A DNA stretch of 64,000 nt from Vibrio penaeicida (GCF_030689305.1 NZ_JAUYVM010000018.1:1-64000), one strand, 5' to 3'. Counted from the first letter of the stretch, positions 26,925-36,889 are shown. Program-made: numbers and translations. Notes: generated from the sequence alone by a model not told the origin.

Positions 26925-27890
26925 ATGACAGCAAGAACAGCCGATTACATCTGGTTTAATGGTGAAATGGTTCCATGGGGTGAAGCGAACGTTCACGTTT
27001 TGACCCACGCTATGCACTACGGTACGTCAGTATTTGAAGGGGTACGTTGCTACAACACCCCGAAAGGTCCTATCGTATTCCGTCACTTAGAGCACGCTAA
27101 ACGCTTAAAAGATTCTGCCAAAATCTATCGCTTCCCTATTCCATATACTGTCGAAGAAATCATGGAAGCCACCCGAGAGACATTACGTCAAAACAAATTG
27201 GACAACGCGTATATCCGCCCATTAGGTTTTGTTGGAAATGTCGGTTTAGGGGTATGTCCGCCTGAAGGGACAGAAATGGAAGTGATCATTGCAGCATTCC
27301 CTTGGGGTTCTTACTTAGGTGAAGAAGCGTTAGAAAGTGGCGTTGATGCGATGATTTCAAGCTGGAATCGTGCTGCACCAAACACAATTCCGACAGCGGC
27401 TAAAGCTGGGGGCAACTATTTATCTTCTCTCCTCGTTGGCGGAGAAGCTCGTCGCCACGGTTACGACGAAGGTATTGCTCTAAGCGTTGACGGGTATCTA
27501 TCGGAAGGTGCTGGTGAAAATATCTTTGTCATTAAAGACGGTGTTCTAATAACTCCACCAGCCACTAGCGCCATTCTACCGGGTATCACTCGCGACTCTA
27601 TCATGACTCTAGCCAGAGACCGAGGCTACGAAGTACGCGAAACCAATATTGCCCGTGAAGCCTTGTATCTAGCCGATGAAGTTTTCATGACAGGCACAGC
27701 AGCAGAAATCGTTCCTGTTGCAACCATTGATAAAATTGAAGTGGGCAACGGCAAACGCGGCCCTATCACAAAAGTACTGCAAGACGCCTATTTTGGCTTG
27801 TTTAATGGCACCACAGAGGACAAGTGGGGCTGGTTAGATTACGTGTATCCTCAAGATGCAGAATCAACACAAAGTGCACCAGCGAAGTAA
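26925..27890 (+). CDS. ilvE: Branched-chain amino acid aminotransferase
   Basis: PLP-dependent class IV aminotransferase performing the last step of Ile, Val and Leu synthesis. Catalytic Lys is in NTIPTAAKAGGNYLSS (about 160); phosphate-binding GITRDSIM follows. 321 residues, about a dozen longer than E. coli at the C-terminus (ends QDAESTQSAPAK). GGAAGGA precedes the ATG by 8 bases. Confidence 0.97.
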   Translation: MTARTADYIWFNGEMVPWGEANVHVLTHAMHYGTSVFEGVRCYNTPKGPIVFRHLEHAKRLKDSAKIYRFPIPYTVEEIMEATRETLRQNKLDNAYIRPLGFVGNVGLGVCPPEGTEMEVIIAAFPWGSYLGEEALESGVDAMISSWNRAAPNTIPTAAKAGGNYLSSLLVGGEARRHGYDEGIALSVDGYLSEGAGENIFVIKDGVLITPPATSAILPGITRDSIMTLARDRGYEVRETNIAREALYLADEVFMTGTAAEIVPVATIDKIEVGNGKRGPITKVLQDAYFGLFNGTTEDKWGWLDYVYPQDAESTQSAPAK

Positions 27891-27901
27891 GGAATAAAAC
27901 A

Positions 27902-29743
27902 ATGCCAATATACAGATCAGCAACAACAACACACGGTAGAAACATGGCTGGTGCTCGCGCTTTATGGCGTGCAACAGGCGTAAAAGAAGAAGATTTCGGT
28001 AAGCCAATTATTGCTGTAGTGAACTCATTCACACAGTTTGTACCTGGACACGTTCACCTAAAGGACATGGGTCAATTGGTGGCTGGAGAAATCGAAAAAG
28101 CGGGCGGTATCGCTAAGGAATTTAACACCATCGCCGTTGATGATGGTATCGCAATGGGTCACGGCGGCATGCTGTATTCACTGCCTTCTCGTGAATTGAT
28201 CGCCGATTCTGTTGAGTACATGGTAAACGCGCACTGTGCGGATGCGATGGTATGTATCTCTAACTGTGACAAAATCACACCGGGAATGTTGATGGCGTCC
28301 ATGCGTCTAAACATTCCAGTGATCTTCGTTTCCGGTGGACCAATGGAAGCAGGTAAAACCAAGCTTTCAGATCAGTTGATCAAACTCGACCTAGTTGATG
28401 CGATGATCCAAGGTGCCGATCCAACGGTATCCGATGAACAAAGCCAGCAAGTAGAGCGTTCTGCGTGTCCAACTTGCGGTTCATGTTCCGGTATGTTCAC
28501 CGCGAACTCGATGAACTGTCTAACAGAAGCACTTGGTCTTTCTCAACCAGGTAATGGTTCCATGCTAGCCACTCACGCCGATCGTGAGGAACTGTTCATC
28601 AATGCAGGAAAGCGAGTTGTTGAGCTTACTCGTCGTTACTACGAAAAAGACGACGAGACGGCGCTTCCGAGAAACATCGCAAACCGCGCCGCGTTTGAAA
28701 ATGCCATGGCACTGGATATTGCGATGGGTGGTTCAAGTAATACTGTATTGCACCTATTGGCTGCGGCTCAAGAAGGCGAAATTGATTTTGACATGAAAGA
28801 CATCGATGAAATGTCTCGACGTGTCCCACACCTATGTAAAGTGGCACCATCCACGCCAAAATATCACATGGAAGATGTTCACCGTGCTGGTGGTGTGATG
28901 GCCATTCTTGGTGAACTCGATCGCGCAGGATTACTAAACAGCGATACTCGTACCGTTCTGGGTTTATCTATGCAAGAACAGCTTGCAGAATACGACATCA
29001 TCCAAACAGACAATGAAGATGTTCTAAAATTCTTCCGCGCTGGACCTGCTGGTATTCGTACCACAAAAGCGTTTTCTCAAGATTGTCGTTGGGATCGCTT
29101 GGATGATGACCGTGAAAACGGCTGTATCCGAACTAAAGAAAATGCCTTTAGCCAAGAAGGTGGATTGGCGGTACTTTCAGGCAATATCGCTGAAGATGGC
29201 TGTATAGTCAAAACAGCGGGCGTTGACGAAGATAATCTGAAATTCCAAGGACCAGCTGTCGTATTTGAAAGCCAAGATACCGCAGTAGAAGGTATTTTGG
29301 GTGGAAAAGTAAAAGCAGGTGAAGTCGTGGTTATTCGTTATGAAGGACCAAAAGGCGGACCTGGTATGCAGGAAATGCTTTACCCAACTACCTACTTGAA
29401 GTCGATGGGCTTAGGCAAATCTTGTGCACTTCTAACGGATGGTCGCTTCTCTGGTGGTACGTCTGGTTTATCCATCGGTCACACATCACCAGAAGCAGCC
29501 AGTGGCGGCACCATTGGTTTGGTTCAAAATGGCGACATCATTACCATTGATATCCCAAGCCGCTCTATCACCCTAGACGTATCTGAAGACGAATTGGCTA
29601 CGCGCCGTGCGAAACAAGATGAACTAGGTTGGAAACCGGCGAACCGCCAACGTGAAGTATCTTTCGCTCTTAAAGCTTACGGCAGCATGGCGACCAGTGC
29701 AGACAAAGGTGCAGTCCGTGACAAATCGATGTTAGAGGACTAG
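27902..29743 (+). CDS. ilvD: Dihydroxy-acid dehydratase
   Basis: Fe-S dehydratase giving the 2-keto acids for valine and isoleucine. Cluster-binding regions are CISNCDKITPGM and ACPTCGSCSGMFTANSMNC. 613 residues from ATG 27902 (MPIYRSATTTHG); the frame runs 26 codons further into ilvE but those lie within the upstream gene and lack a good start. AAGGAA precedes the chosen ATG. Confidence 0.97.
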   Translation: MPIYRSATTTHGRNMAGARALWRATGVKEEDFGKPIIAVVNSFTQFVPGHVHLKDMGQLVAGEIEKAGGIAKEFNTIAVDDGIAMGHGGMLYSLPSRELIADSVEYMVNAHCADAMVCISNCDKITPGMLMASMRLNIPVIFVSGGPMEAGKTKLSDQLIKLDLVDAMIQGADPTVSDEQSQQVERSACPTCGSCSGMFTANSMNCLTEALGLSQPGNGSMLATHADREELFINAGKRVVELTRRYYEKDDETALPRNIANRAAFENAMALDIAMGGSSNTVLHLLAAAQEGEIDFDMKDIDEMSRRVPHLCKVAPSTPKYHMEDVHRAGGVMAILGELDRAGLLNSDTRTVLGLSMQEQLAEYDIIQTDNEDVLKFFRAGPAGIRTTKAFSQDCRWDRLDDDRENGCIRTKENAFSQEGGLAVLSGNIAEDGCIVKTAGVDEDNLKFQGPAVVFESQDTAVEGILGGKVKAGEVVVIRYEGPKGGPGMQEMLYPTTYLKSMGLGKSCALLTDGRFSGGTSGLSIGHTSPEAASGGTIGLVQNGDIITIDIPSRSITLDVSEDELATRRAKQDELGWKPANRQREVSFALKAYGSMATSADKGAVRDKSMLED

Positions 29744-29746
29744 CCG

Positions 29747-31276
29747 ATGACACTGACCACTCAAACCGGCGCAGAATATCTGCGCCAAATCTTGCGCGCT
29801 CCTGTTTATGAAGTGGCAATGGTGTCTCCCTTTCAAGAGATGCCTCGGCTCTCTGCGCGCATTGGTAATCAAATTCAAATAAAGCGAGAAGATCGCCAGC
29901 CTGTTCATTCATTTAAGCTACGCGGCGCTTACAACATGGTCGCGAGCCTAACTGATCAGCAAAAAGCATCGGGCGTCATTGCGGCTTCTGCCGGGAATCA
30001 CGCTCAAGGCATGGCACTGTCAGGCTCCAAATTAGGCATTCAAACTACCATCGTTATGCCCAAAACCACACCAGACATCAAAGTCGATGCGGTTCGAGGG
30101 TTTGGTGGAAATGTGGTACTTCACGGCAATAACTTTGATGAAGCCAAAGCCGAAGCAGAAAGATTGTCTGCTGAACATGGTTATACCTTCGTGCCACCCT
30201 TTGATCACCCTATGGTGATTGCAGGTCAAGGCACGATTGGTATGGAGATGCTGCAGCAAAATGGCCACCTAGATTACATCTTTGTCCCTGTTGGCGGAGG
30301 CGGTTTAGCTGCTGGCGTAGCGGTATTGGTCAAACAATTGATGCCAGAAATCAAAGTCATCGCTGTCGAGCCTGAAGAATCGGCGTGCCTAAAAGCAGCA
30401 TTGGATGCGGGTGAGCCTGTGGTTCTGGATCAGGTGAGTATGTTTGCGGATGGTGTTGCGGTGAAGCGTATCGGCGAGGAAACTTTCCGGCTTTGCCAAC
30501 AATACATCGACGGTCACATCAGTGTTTCCAGTGACGAAATCTGTTCTGCCGTGAAAGACATTTTTGAAGATACTCGTGCTATCGCTGAACCCTCAGGTGC
30601 TTTGGCTCTGGCAGGGTTGAAAAAGTTTGCCGAACAAAATGAGTTGAAAGACAAACAACTGGGTACCGTGCTATCTGGCGCAAACACCAACTTTCATGGT
30701 TTGCGTTATGTCTCTGAGCGTTGCGAACTTGGTGAAAAGCGAGAGGGTTTACTCGCGGTGACAATACCTGAGCGCCAAGGTGCTTTCTTCGAGTTTTGTA
30801 ACTTGATTGGCGGCAGAGCCGTGACCGAATTTAATTACCGTTACAACGACGATCAACTTGCCAATATCTTTGTCGGTTTGCGCTTACAAGATGGTCAGCA
30901 AGAGTTGGATAGCGTCATACAAGATTTACGCGACGGCGGATACCCTGTTGTCGATTTATCTGATGATGAAATGGCGAAATTGCACGTCCGCTATATGATT
31001 GGTGGCAAGCCGTCAAAACCATTGAAAGAGCGATTGTACAGTTTTGAGTTCCCAGAATATCCGGGCGCACTTGTGAAATTCTTAAGTACGCTAGGCACCC
31101 ACTGGAACATCAGCCTATTCAATTACCGAAACCAAGGCGCGGATTACGGTCGCGTACTTTGTGGGTTTGAATTGGAGGAGTCGGATCTGACTCGTTTCTC
31201 TGCTCACCTTCGAGAATTGGGTTATCAGTGCAAGGATGAGTCGGATAATCCGTCGTATCAGTTCTTTTTATCGTAA
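29747..31276 (+). CDS. ilvA: Threonine ammonia-lyase, biosynthetic
   Basis: PLP enzyme converting threonine to 2-ketobutyrate, entry to isoleucine. PLP-lysine segment HSFKLRGAYNM, glycine loop PVGGGGLAAG, and two C-terminal ACT-like regulatory domains (about 325-509) for isoleucine feedback. 509 residues, full length. Starts 3 bases after ilvD stops, with AGAGGA upstream; last gene of the ilvGMEDA operon. Confidence 0.97.
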   Translation: MTLTTQTGAEYLRQILRAPVYEVAMVSPFQEMPRLSARIGNQIQIKREDRQPVHSFKLRGAYNMVASLTDQQKASGVIAASAGNHAQGMALSGSKLGIQTTIVMPKTTPDIKVDAVRGFGGNVVLHGNNFDEAKAEAERLSAEHGYTFVPPFDHPMVIAGQGTIGMEMLQQNGHLDYIFVPVGGGGLAAGVAVLVKQLMPEIKVIAVEPEESACLKAALDAGEPVVLDQVSMFADGVAVKRIGEETFRLCQQYIDGHISVSSDEICSAVKDIFEDTRAIAEPSGALALAGLKKFAEQNELKDKQLGTVLSGANTNFHGLRYVSERCELGEKREGLLAVTIPERQGAFFEFCNLIGGRAVTEFNYRYNDDQLANIFVGLRLQDGQQELDSVIQDLRDGGYPVVDLSDDEMAKLHVRYMIGGKPSKPLKERLYSFEFPEYPGALVKFLSTLGTHWNISLFNYRNQGADYGRVLCGFELEESDLTRFSAHLRELGYQCKDESDNPSYQFFLS

Positions 31277-31279
31277 TTC

Positions 31280-31303
31280 AAACGGGGCTTTCGCCCCGTT
31301 TTT
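31280..31303 (+). terminator. Terminator of the ilv operon
   Basis: Stem AAACGGGGC / GCCCCGTTT with loop TTTC followed by TT; it directly abuts the stop codon of the convergent punR. Confidence 0.88.
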
Positions 31304-32215
31304 CTAGCCGCTTGCAATCCAGTCTTGGTGCAGTTTTTCTGAAGCACCTAGATAATTAATCATCCAGTCACGTAATCGGTGCTCTTCACCCTGACGCCAA
31401 ACCATACAACAAGCACTCATTGGTCTGTGTTCTACCGACAGCAGTTCTCTTGAGTAAAGCTCCCCGCGCTCCAAGTACCCTTGTGCGATGTGTTTAGGCA
31501 TATACCCTACCCCAACACCATTTTTTAAACACTCTATGGCGCTGAACCAATTAGGCAGTAATATGCGCCGTTGCTCTTTGTAATGCCAGTTGTGCCGCTT
31601 AGGTAGTGTTATGGACGTATCATCGAGACAAATCGCAGGGTATGGACTTACGGTATCTTCATTTAGGACGGGTTCTAAAACGCAAGGGTGCGCTGGCGAC
31701 ATAACGAAGACCCACTCTAAATCCCCCATAGAGCGAATACCAAAATCGCCTCCAACGGGCACCGCAGCCGTAGCACCAAGTACGATATCTGTCCGCTCTT
31801 GCGAAATCGCTTCCCAAGATCCGTTAAACACTTCCATGTTGATTTGTAATTCAGCAAAATCGAAAGTCTGGTAAAAGTCTTCAATCATCGGCTTTAATTT
31901 GTCGAGTTTGACCACGTTATCGAGGGTAACTTTCAATGTTTGATGCCACCCCAATGCCGCACGACGCGTTTGGGCTCGGACCTCTTCCATTTCTCGTAGC
32001 ATCTGCCTTGCGTGCTGAATAAACGTTTCTCCTGCTGGGGTCAGTTCTACTTTTCTGGGCAATCGACGAAACAGCAGCACACCCAAATCTTGCTCGATTT
32101 GCCTGACGCCATAACTCACCGCAGATGGCACTTTATGTAGACGCGCTGCCGCCGCGGTAAAGCTGCCCATTCTTGCAACCGTATCCAACATTTCTAAAGA
32201 TTGTTTTGAGAACAT
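31304..32215 (-). CDS. punR: LysR-type regulator PunR-like
   Basis: A 303-residue LysR regulator: N-terminal winged helix-turn-helix (LDTVARMGSFTAAAARLHKVPSAVS, about 10-40) and an effector-binding domain. The sequence resembles E. coli PunR (YdhB), including the EVFNGSWEA, GATAAVPVGG and ACCMVWRQ stretches. PunR activates the divergent purine nucleoside exporter gene punC, and that gene arrangement is preserved here, with a shared 137-base intergenic region. Confidence 0.85.
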   Translation of the reverse strand: MFSKQSLEMLDTVARMGSFTAAAARLHKVPSAVSYGVRQIEQDLGVLLFRRLPRKVELTPAGETFIQHARQMLREMEEVRAQTRRAALGWHQTLKVTLDNVVKLDKLKPMIEDFYQTFDFAELQINMEVFNGSWEAISQERTDIVLGATAAVPVGGDFGIRSMGDLEWVFVMSPAHPCVLEPVLNEDTVSPYPAICLDDTSITLPKRHNWHYKEQRRILLPNWFSAIECLKNGVGVGYMPKHIAQGYLERGELYSRELLSVEHRPMSACCMVWRQGEEHRLRDWMINYLGASEKLHQDWIASG

Positions 32216-32352
32216 TTGCTTTCAAAATTTTTGATTGATAACCACAAAATATAGCGCTTATCGTTTCCTATATCCAAAAATAGAATGATTTCATCAAAGA
32301 AGCTGACCATTAGATCGCTTTTAAACCATCAAAAAATTTAAACGGAAAATTG

Positions 32353-33555
32353 ATGAACATAACTAAATATCAACTCTTTTATCTTGCGTGCTTATCGATG
32401 CTCGGTTTTATTGCTACCGATATGTACCTACCCGCATTCAAGGCAATGGAGCAAGATCTAACAACAGGTCCCGAATCCATCGCTCTTTCTTTATCTATAT
32501 TCCTAGGTGGCTTGGCTGTCGGTCAGCTAGTTTGGGGATTAGCCAGCGATAAATTTGGCCACAGGAAAACACTGGCTGTCGGGCTACTGATTTTTTCTGC
32601 CGCGTCGATGGGACTCGTTTTTACTAAAGAAATTTGGCAATTGCTATGCCTTAGATTTATTCAAGCGATTGGAGTTTGTGCGCCAGCGGTCATTTGGCAA
32701 GCCATAGTCATTAGTCAAAATTCAAAGAAAGTAAGCCAACAAATTTTTTCAACCATTATGCCCTTGGTCGCGCTATCACCGGCTTTAGCACCACAGCTTG
32801 GTGTCTTGCTACTGAATAACATAGGATGGCGCAGTATCTTTGTTGCACTAACGCTAATGGGTGTCGTATTAGCATTCATGACACTCGCACAAAAAGAGTC
32901 TAACGCCCCACATAAGTCCACCAGCGTAAAAGCCGACATTTCTGCTCTCATGCACTCTCGGGTTTACCTAGGTAATGTGATGATGTTTGCCACTGCTTCA
33001 GCGGCTTTTTTTGCCTACCTAACGGGCATGCCCGAAATAATGGCAAAACTTGGCTACGATGCGAAAGATATTGGCATGAGTTTCATCCCTCAAACCATCG
33101 CATTTATGTTGGGTGGGTATTTGGGGAAACGCTTTGTGGGTCTATATGGTGATGAGCGAGTGTTAAAACAGCTACTGGCTTTGTTCAGCGTATCCTCCAT
33201 GCTGGTGTTTGCCGCAACACAATGGGCTCTGACGACCATCTACCCGCTACTGATTCCCTTTTGTTTTATCGCCGTAGCGAATGGCGCTCTTTACCCAATC
33301 GTTGTAAACCGAGCGTTATCAAGTGCGAAACAAAGCCCAGCAACCGCTGCGGGGTTACAAAATAGCTTACAAATTTGCATCAGTGGATTAGCCAGTGCCT
33401 TGGTTGCATGGCTTGCAAGCGATGCGTTAAAGGTTACGGGAATAGCCATCATCATTTGTTTGGTAGGACTTTGGTTAGGCTATTTTGTCTCGCATGAAAA
33501 AGCCGCTAGGCATTTCACACTGCCTGACAATTCGCGAGTTGCGAGAGAAGATTAA
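32353..33555 (+). CDS. punC: PunC-like MFS purine nucleoside transporter
   Basis: A 400-residue major-facilitator protein of the Bcr/CflA (DHA1) subfamily with 12 predicted helices. The antiporter-type motif GQLVWGLASDKFGHRKTL sits in the helix 2-3 loop, and ATDMYLPAF in helix 1 is typical of Bcr/CflA. Divergence from a PunR-like regulator supports the purine-nucleoside role. ATG 32353 with GGA upstream is chosen over a TTG one codon earlier. Confidence 0.82.
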   Translation: MNITKYQLFYLACLSMLGFIATDMYLPAFKAMEQDLTTGPESIALSLSIFLGGLAVGQLVWGLASDKFGHRKTLAVGLLIFSAASMGLVFTKEIWQLLCLRFIQAIGVCAPAVIWQAIVISQNSKKVSQQIFSTIMPLVALSPALAPQLGVLLLNNIGWRSIFVALTLMGVVLAFMTLAQKESNAPHKSTSVKADISALMHSRVYLGNVMMFATASAAFFAYLTGMPEIMAKLGYDAKDIGMSFIPQTIAFMLGGYLGKRFVGLYGDERVLKQLLALFSVSSMLVFAATQWALTTIYPLLIPFCFIAVANGALYPIVVNRALSSAKQSPATAAGLQNSLQICISGLASALVAWLASDALKVTGIAIIICLVGLWLGYFVSHEKAARHFTLPDNSRVARED

Positions 33556-33563
33556 GGTAAAAA

Positions 33564-33586
33564 GAAAGGAGCATAGCGCTCCTTTC
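33564..33586. terminator. Terminator between punC and the ABC binding-protein gene
   Basis: Stem GAAAGGAGC / GCTCCTTTC with loop ATAGC. The minus-strand tail (TTTCTTTTT) is the better T-tract, so it mainly suits the binding-protein transcript, but it follows punC by only 9 bases. Confidence 0.7.
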
Positions 33587-33614
33587 ATTCCATTTTAATT
33601 ATCGAGTTCGTCGA

Positions 33615-34388
33615 TCAAAGGCTTTTCAGCCCCCATTTTTCAGCTGTTTGCTTAAAGAAGCCCTGAGTTTTCTTCAATTCTACCCAGTGATTCACGTAGT
33701 TGATCCATACTTGGTCATCTTGCGGTAGCAACATAGAAATAGGAGTTGGACGGCGAGGTTTTTCAACGGGCACTATCGCGAGCTGCTTAAACTTCTCAAC
33801 CAGGGTCGCCGCTTCTACATTGGAAGTAACAGACACATCTGCACGGCGAGCCAGTAATTCTTGGAAATCACGAGCGGGTGCTTCGATGACGACATGCTTT
33901 GCATCAGGGAAGAAATCTTTCACCATCTTTTCCTGAACAGTGCCTAGTGTCGCAGCAACTCGGATATCCGATTGATTGAAATCGCTCCAATCAGAAAATT
34001 TAGCTAAATCTTTTTTCTGAACCACAGGGACAAAAGCTAGATAAAAGTACGGTTGACTGTACCCAGCCACTTTAGCACGCGACATATTAAGTGACGCACT
34101 GCCTGTAATATCGTATTTATTCGCGGTTACACCATTAACCAATGTTTTCCAATCGGTTGCGACGTATTCCACTTTCACGCCCAGATCTTTCGCCAGTTCT
34201 GTAGTGACATCGATATCAAAGCCTCTGTAACTGTTATCTGCTGGATTTTTCATCGTCATGGGATTCCAATCTCCAGTAGTACCCACACGAAGCACGCCTG
34301 CATCCAGTATTTCATGCAAGCGGCTAGCCGCCTGAGCTTGCGCCAATCCCAACAGCAATACACTAAAACCAATTAACCACTTTTTCAT
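33615..34388 (-). CDS. Periplasmic solute-binding protein (family 3; PheC-like)
   Basis: A 257-residue exported bilobal binding protein: signal peptide MKKWLIGFSVLLLGLAQAQA, then the SBP_bac_3 fold (VLRVGTTGDWNPM, YRGFDIDVTTELAKDLG, YDITGSASLNMSRAK). The start resembles periplasmic cyclohexadienyl dehydratase PheC (SRLHEILDAGVLRV), which shares this fold, so it could be an enzyme rather than a transporter subunit. The divergent ABC permease favours amino-acid uptake. Ligand unknown. Confidence 0.75.
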   Translation of the reverse strand: MKKWLIGFSVLLLGLAQAQAASRLHEILDAGVLRVGTTGDWNPMTMKNPADNSYRGFDIDVTTELAKDLGVKVEYVATDWKTLVNGVTANKYDITGSASLNMSRAKVAGYSQPYFYLAFVPVVQKKDLAKFSDWSDFNQSDIRVAATLGTVQEKMVKDFFPDAKHVVIEAPARDFQELLARRADVSVTSNVEAATLVEKFKQLAIVPVEKPRRPTPISMLLPQDDQVWINYVNHWVELKKTQGFFKQTAEKWGLKSL

Positions 34389-34490
34389 TTTAATTCCTTT
34401 TTAATGTTCGAAAAAACAACGTTTTCTCACGACAACACTGATAACATAGCAATATCTTTAAACAAATTTTAGCGTTTGGTTATAAATATT

Positions 34491-35234
34491 GTGCGTTTGT
34501 CTTCGCTTTTTGTTGCTTTGTCTGTATTCCTCCTATCAGGGTGCAGCGATTATCAATGGGGTTGGTACGTATTAGATCCCACGACCGAGCAAGGTCTTAT
34601 CAATCTAAAATTCTTAATAGCCGGCTTTGAAGATACGATATACATCTCTTTAATCAGCATGCTGCTCGCGATGTTATTGGGTTTAATCGTAGCGTTGCCA
34701 GCTTTGAGTGAACGTAAATCGCTTCGAGCAGTGAATCGAATATACGTTGAAAGTATCCGTTCCATCCCTGTTTTAGTGTTGTTGCTCTGGGTTTATTACG
34801 GTTTGCCGACACTTATGGATGTCTCGCTCGACTATTTTGCAGCAGGAGTGATAGCACTGACTATCGCTGAAAGTGCCTTTATGGCAGAGGTATTTCGTGG
34901 TGGTATTCAAGCCATTGCGCGAGGTCAGCATGAAGCAGCAGAATCGCTGGGGCTAAATTACTGGCAGAAAATGAGACTGGTCATATTGCCACAAGCCTTA
35001 AGACAAATACTCCCTCCGTTGGGTAACCAATTTGTCTATATTTTGAAAATGTCGTCCTTGGTCAGTGTCATTGGTTTAAGTGACTTAACTCGGCGAGCTA
35101 ACGAACTGGTCGTCAACGAATACTTACCATTAGAGATTTATACCTTTTTAGTACTTGAGTACTTAATACTCATCCTATTTGTTTCTCAATGTGTTAGATG
35201 GCTAGAAAAACGCATTGCCATTCCGAGCAACTAG
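34491..35234 (+). CDS. Amino-acid ABC transporter permease (HisM/GlnP-like)
   Basis: Polar amino-acid-type permease with five or more membrane helices and the EAA loop EAAESLGLNYWQKMRLVILPQA (about 150). The frame opens at TTG 34476; GTG 34491 (248 residues) gives a charged N-terminus, but neither has a clear ribosome-binding site, so the start is uncertain. Unusually the N-terminus (LFVALSVFLLSGC) looks like a lipoprotein signal with a lipobox. No ATPase gene adjoins it, so the ATP-binding subunit must come from elsewhere. Confidence 0.8.
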   Translation: MRLSSLFVALSVFLLSGCSDYQWGWYVLDPTTEQGLINLKFLIAGFEDTIYISLISMLLAMLLGLIVALPALSERKSLRAVNRIYVESIRSIPVLVLLLWVYYGLPTLMDVSLDYFAAGVIALTIAESAFMAEVFRGGIQAIARGQHEAAESLGLNYWQKMRLVILPQALRQILPPLGNQFVYILKMSSLVSVIGLSDLTRRANELVVNEYLPLEIYTFLVLEYLILILFVSQCVRWLEKRIAIPSN

Positions 35235-35261
35235 CTCTTTTAGGGCTTAATACAGATACAA

Positions 35262-35289
35262 AAAAGGCTGACATCACCATCAGCCTTTT
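35262..35289. terminator. Bidirectional terminator permease/glmU
   Basis: A 10-bp stem AAAAGGCTGA / TCAGCCTTTT with an 8-base loop, flanked by A- and T-tracts; serves the permease and the convergent glmU. Confidence 0.88.
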
Positions 35290-35322
35290 CATAAGATCTA
35301 TTCGATTAAAACGCTATCACGC

Positions 35323-36684
35323 TTATTTGATTTTAACTGGTCGCTGCCAGTCAGCGATCTTGCGCTCTTTCGCGCGAGTGATGACTAACTCACCTTCATC
35401 GACATCTTTCGTTAATGTTGTTCCTGCACCAATCGTTGCACCATTCGCCACCGTTACAGGTGCGATGAGCTGACTGTCTGACCCAACAAATACGTCATCA
35501 CCAATGATGGTTTTGAATTTATTTGCACCGTCATAGTTACAAGTAATCGCACCAGCACCAATATTGGTACGTTGACCAATTTCAGCATCACCCAAATACG
35601 TAAGGTGATTTGCTTTAGAACCTTCACCCAAGCGCGCATTTTTCACTTCAACAAAGTTGCCAACATGAGCGTCGTTACGAAGCTCTGCGCCAGGTCGTAA
35701 GCGAGTGAATGGTCCGACGGTACACTCTTCGCCCACAGTCGCACCTTCAATGACGCTGTAAGGGCGAACGATAGTGTTGTCATCGATCTCGCAGTCTTTC
35801 AGCACACAACCTGTACCGATGACCACATTGTCACCTAAGCTAACATTACCTTCGATAATCACGTTGGTATCAATCTCGACGTCCATTCCACACTGGAGCG
35901 CTCCACGAAGATCAAATCGCTCAGGGTCACGTAACATCACGCCTTGCTCAAGCAAAGTTTGCGCATTCATACGCTGGTATGCACGCTCAAGCTTGGCTAA
36001 TTGAGCGCGATCATTCACACCCTCTACTTCAATAGGGTTCGCGGGATGAACCGCTTCTACAGCACGACCTTCACTATGTGCTGCTGCAATTACGTCCGTT
36101 AGGTAATACTCGCCTTGCGCATTTTCGTTCTTAAGATTCGCTAACCAGCGCTTCAGATCACCGCCCGTAGCCACCATAACGCCGGTATTGATTTCTTTGA
36201 TCAGCTTTTGTTCTTCTGTCGCGTCCTTTTGCTCCACAATCGCCACAACCGGACCATTTTTACGAACAATACGCCCGTAGCCCATCGGGTTGTCTAGCAC
36301 CACGGTTAACAAGGCAATACCACCGTGAGGCTGTGCTTCTAATAGGTTTTCAACCGTTTGAGAAGAAATAAGTGGAACGTCTCCGTACAACACCAGTATT
36401 TTCTCGTCATCGGCAAACTCAGATGACGCTTGATTGACCGCATGCCCTGTCCCTAGCTGCTCGGCTTGTAGCACCCAATTGACTGGCTCTTGCGACAACG
36501 ACGCTTTCATTTGATCACCACCATGCCCATAAACAAGGTGAATATTTTGAGCACCCAGTCCATTACAGGTATCAATAACGTGTTTTGCCATAGGCTTGCC
36601 TGCAAGTGTATGAAGCACTTTAGGCTTATTAGAATACATGCGGGTGCCTTTACCCGCAGCGAGGATAACCGCGCTGAATTTCAT
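35323..36684 (-). CDS. glmU: Bifunctional GlcNAc-1-P uridylyltransferase / GlcN-1-P acetyltransferase
   Basis: Makes UDP-GlcNAc for peptidoglycan and LPS. N-terminal nucleotidyltransferase (LAAGKGTRMYSNKPKVLH; about 1-228) and C-terminal left-handed beta-helix acetyltransferase (hexapeptide repeats 250-440; catalytic His region ANHLTYLGD). 453 residues, full length. Follows the atp operon downstream with 220 bases between and probably its own promoter. Confidence 0.97.
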   Translation of the reverse strand: MKFSAVILAAGKGTRMYSNKPKVLHTLAGKPMAKHVIDTCNGLGAQNIHLVYGHGGDQMKASLSQEPVNWVLQAEQLGTGHAVNQASSEFADDEKILVLYGDVPLISSQTVENLLEAQPHGGIALLTVVLDNPMGYGRIVRKNGPVVAIVEQKDATEEQKLIKEINTGVMVATGGDLKRWLANLKNENAQGEYYLTDVIAAAHSEGRAVEAVHPANPIEVEGVNDRAQLAKLERAYQRMNAQTLLEQGVMLRDPERFDLRGALQCGMDVEIDTNVIIEGNVSLGDNVVIGTGCVLKDCEIDDNTIVRPYSVIEGATVGEECTVGPFTRLRPGAELRNDAHVGNFVEVKNARLGEGSKANHLTYLGDAEIGQRTNIGAGAITCNYDGANKFKTIIGDDVFVGSDSQLIAPVTVANGATIGAGTTLTKDVDEGELVITRAKERKIADWQRPVKIK

Positions 36685-36857
36685 AAATAGTGGTTCCTAA
36701 AAGACGTTGTCGTTTAAGTGATAGATTTTAGCTTGAATTACACGAAGAGTTAAAGATTCGGAGTGGTTTTCGTGCCAAATGATGACTTGGTTTAACAAAA
36801 ATAGGACAACAGGCTGAAGGTAATGATGAGATAGGTTGAACTAATCAGAAATTAAAG

Positions 36858-36889
36858 CAAAAAAACAAAGGCGACCCTAAGGTCGCCTT
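36858..36889 (-). terminator. Terminator of the atp operon
   Basis: Stem AAGGCGACC / GGTCGCCTT with loop CTAA; on the minus strand it is followed by TTTGTTTTTTTG. Lies 18 bases past the atpC stop. Confidence 0.9.
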
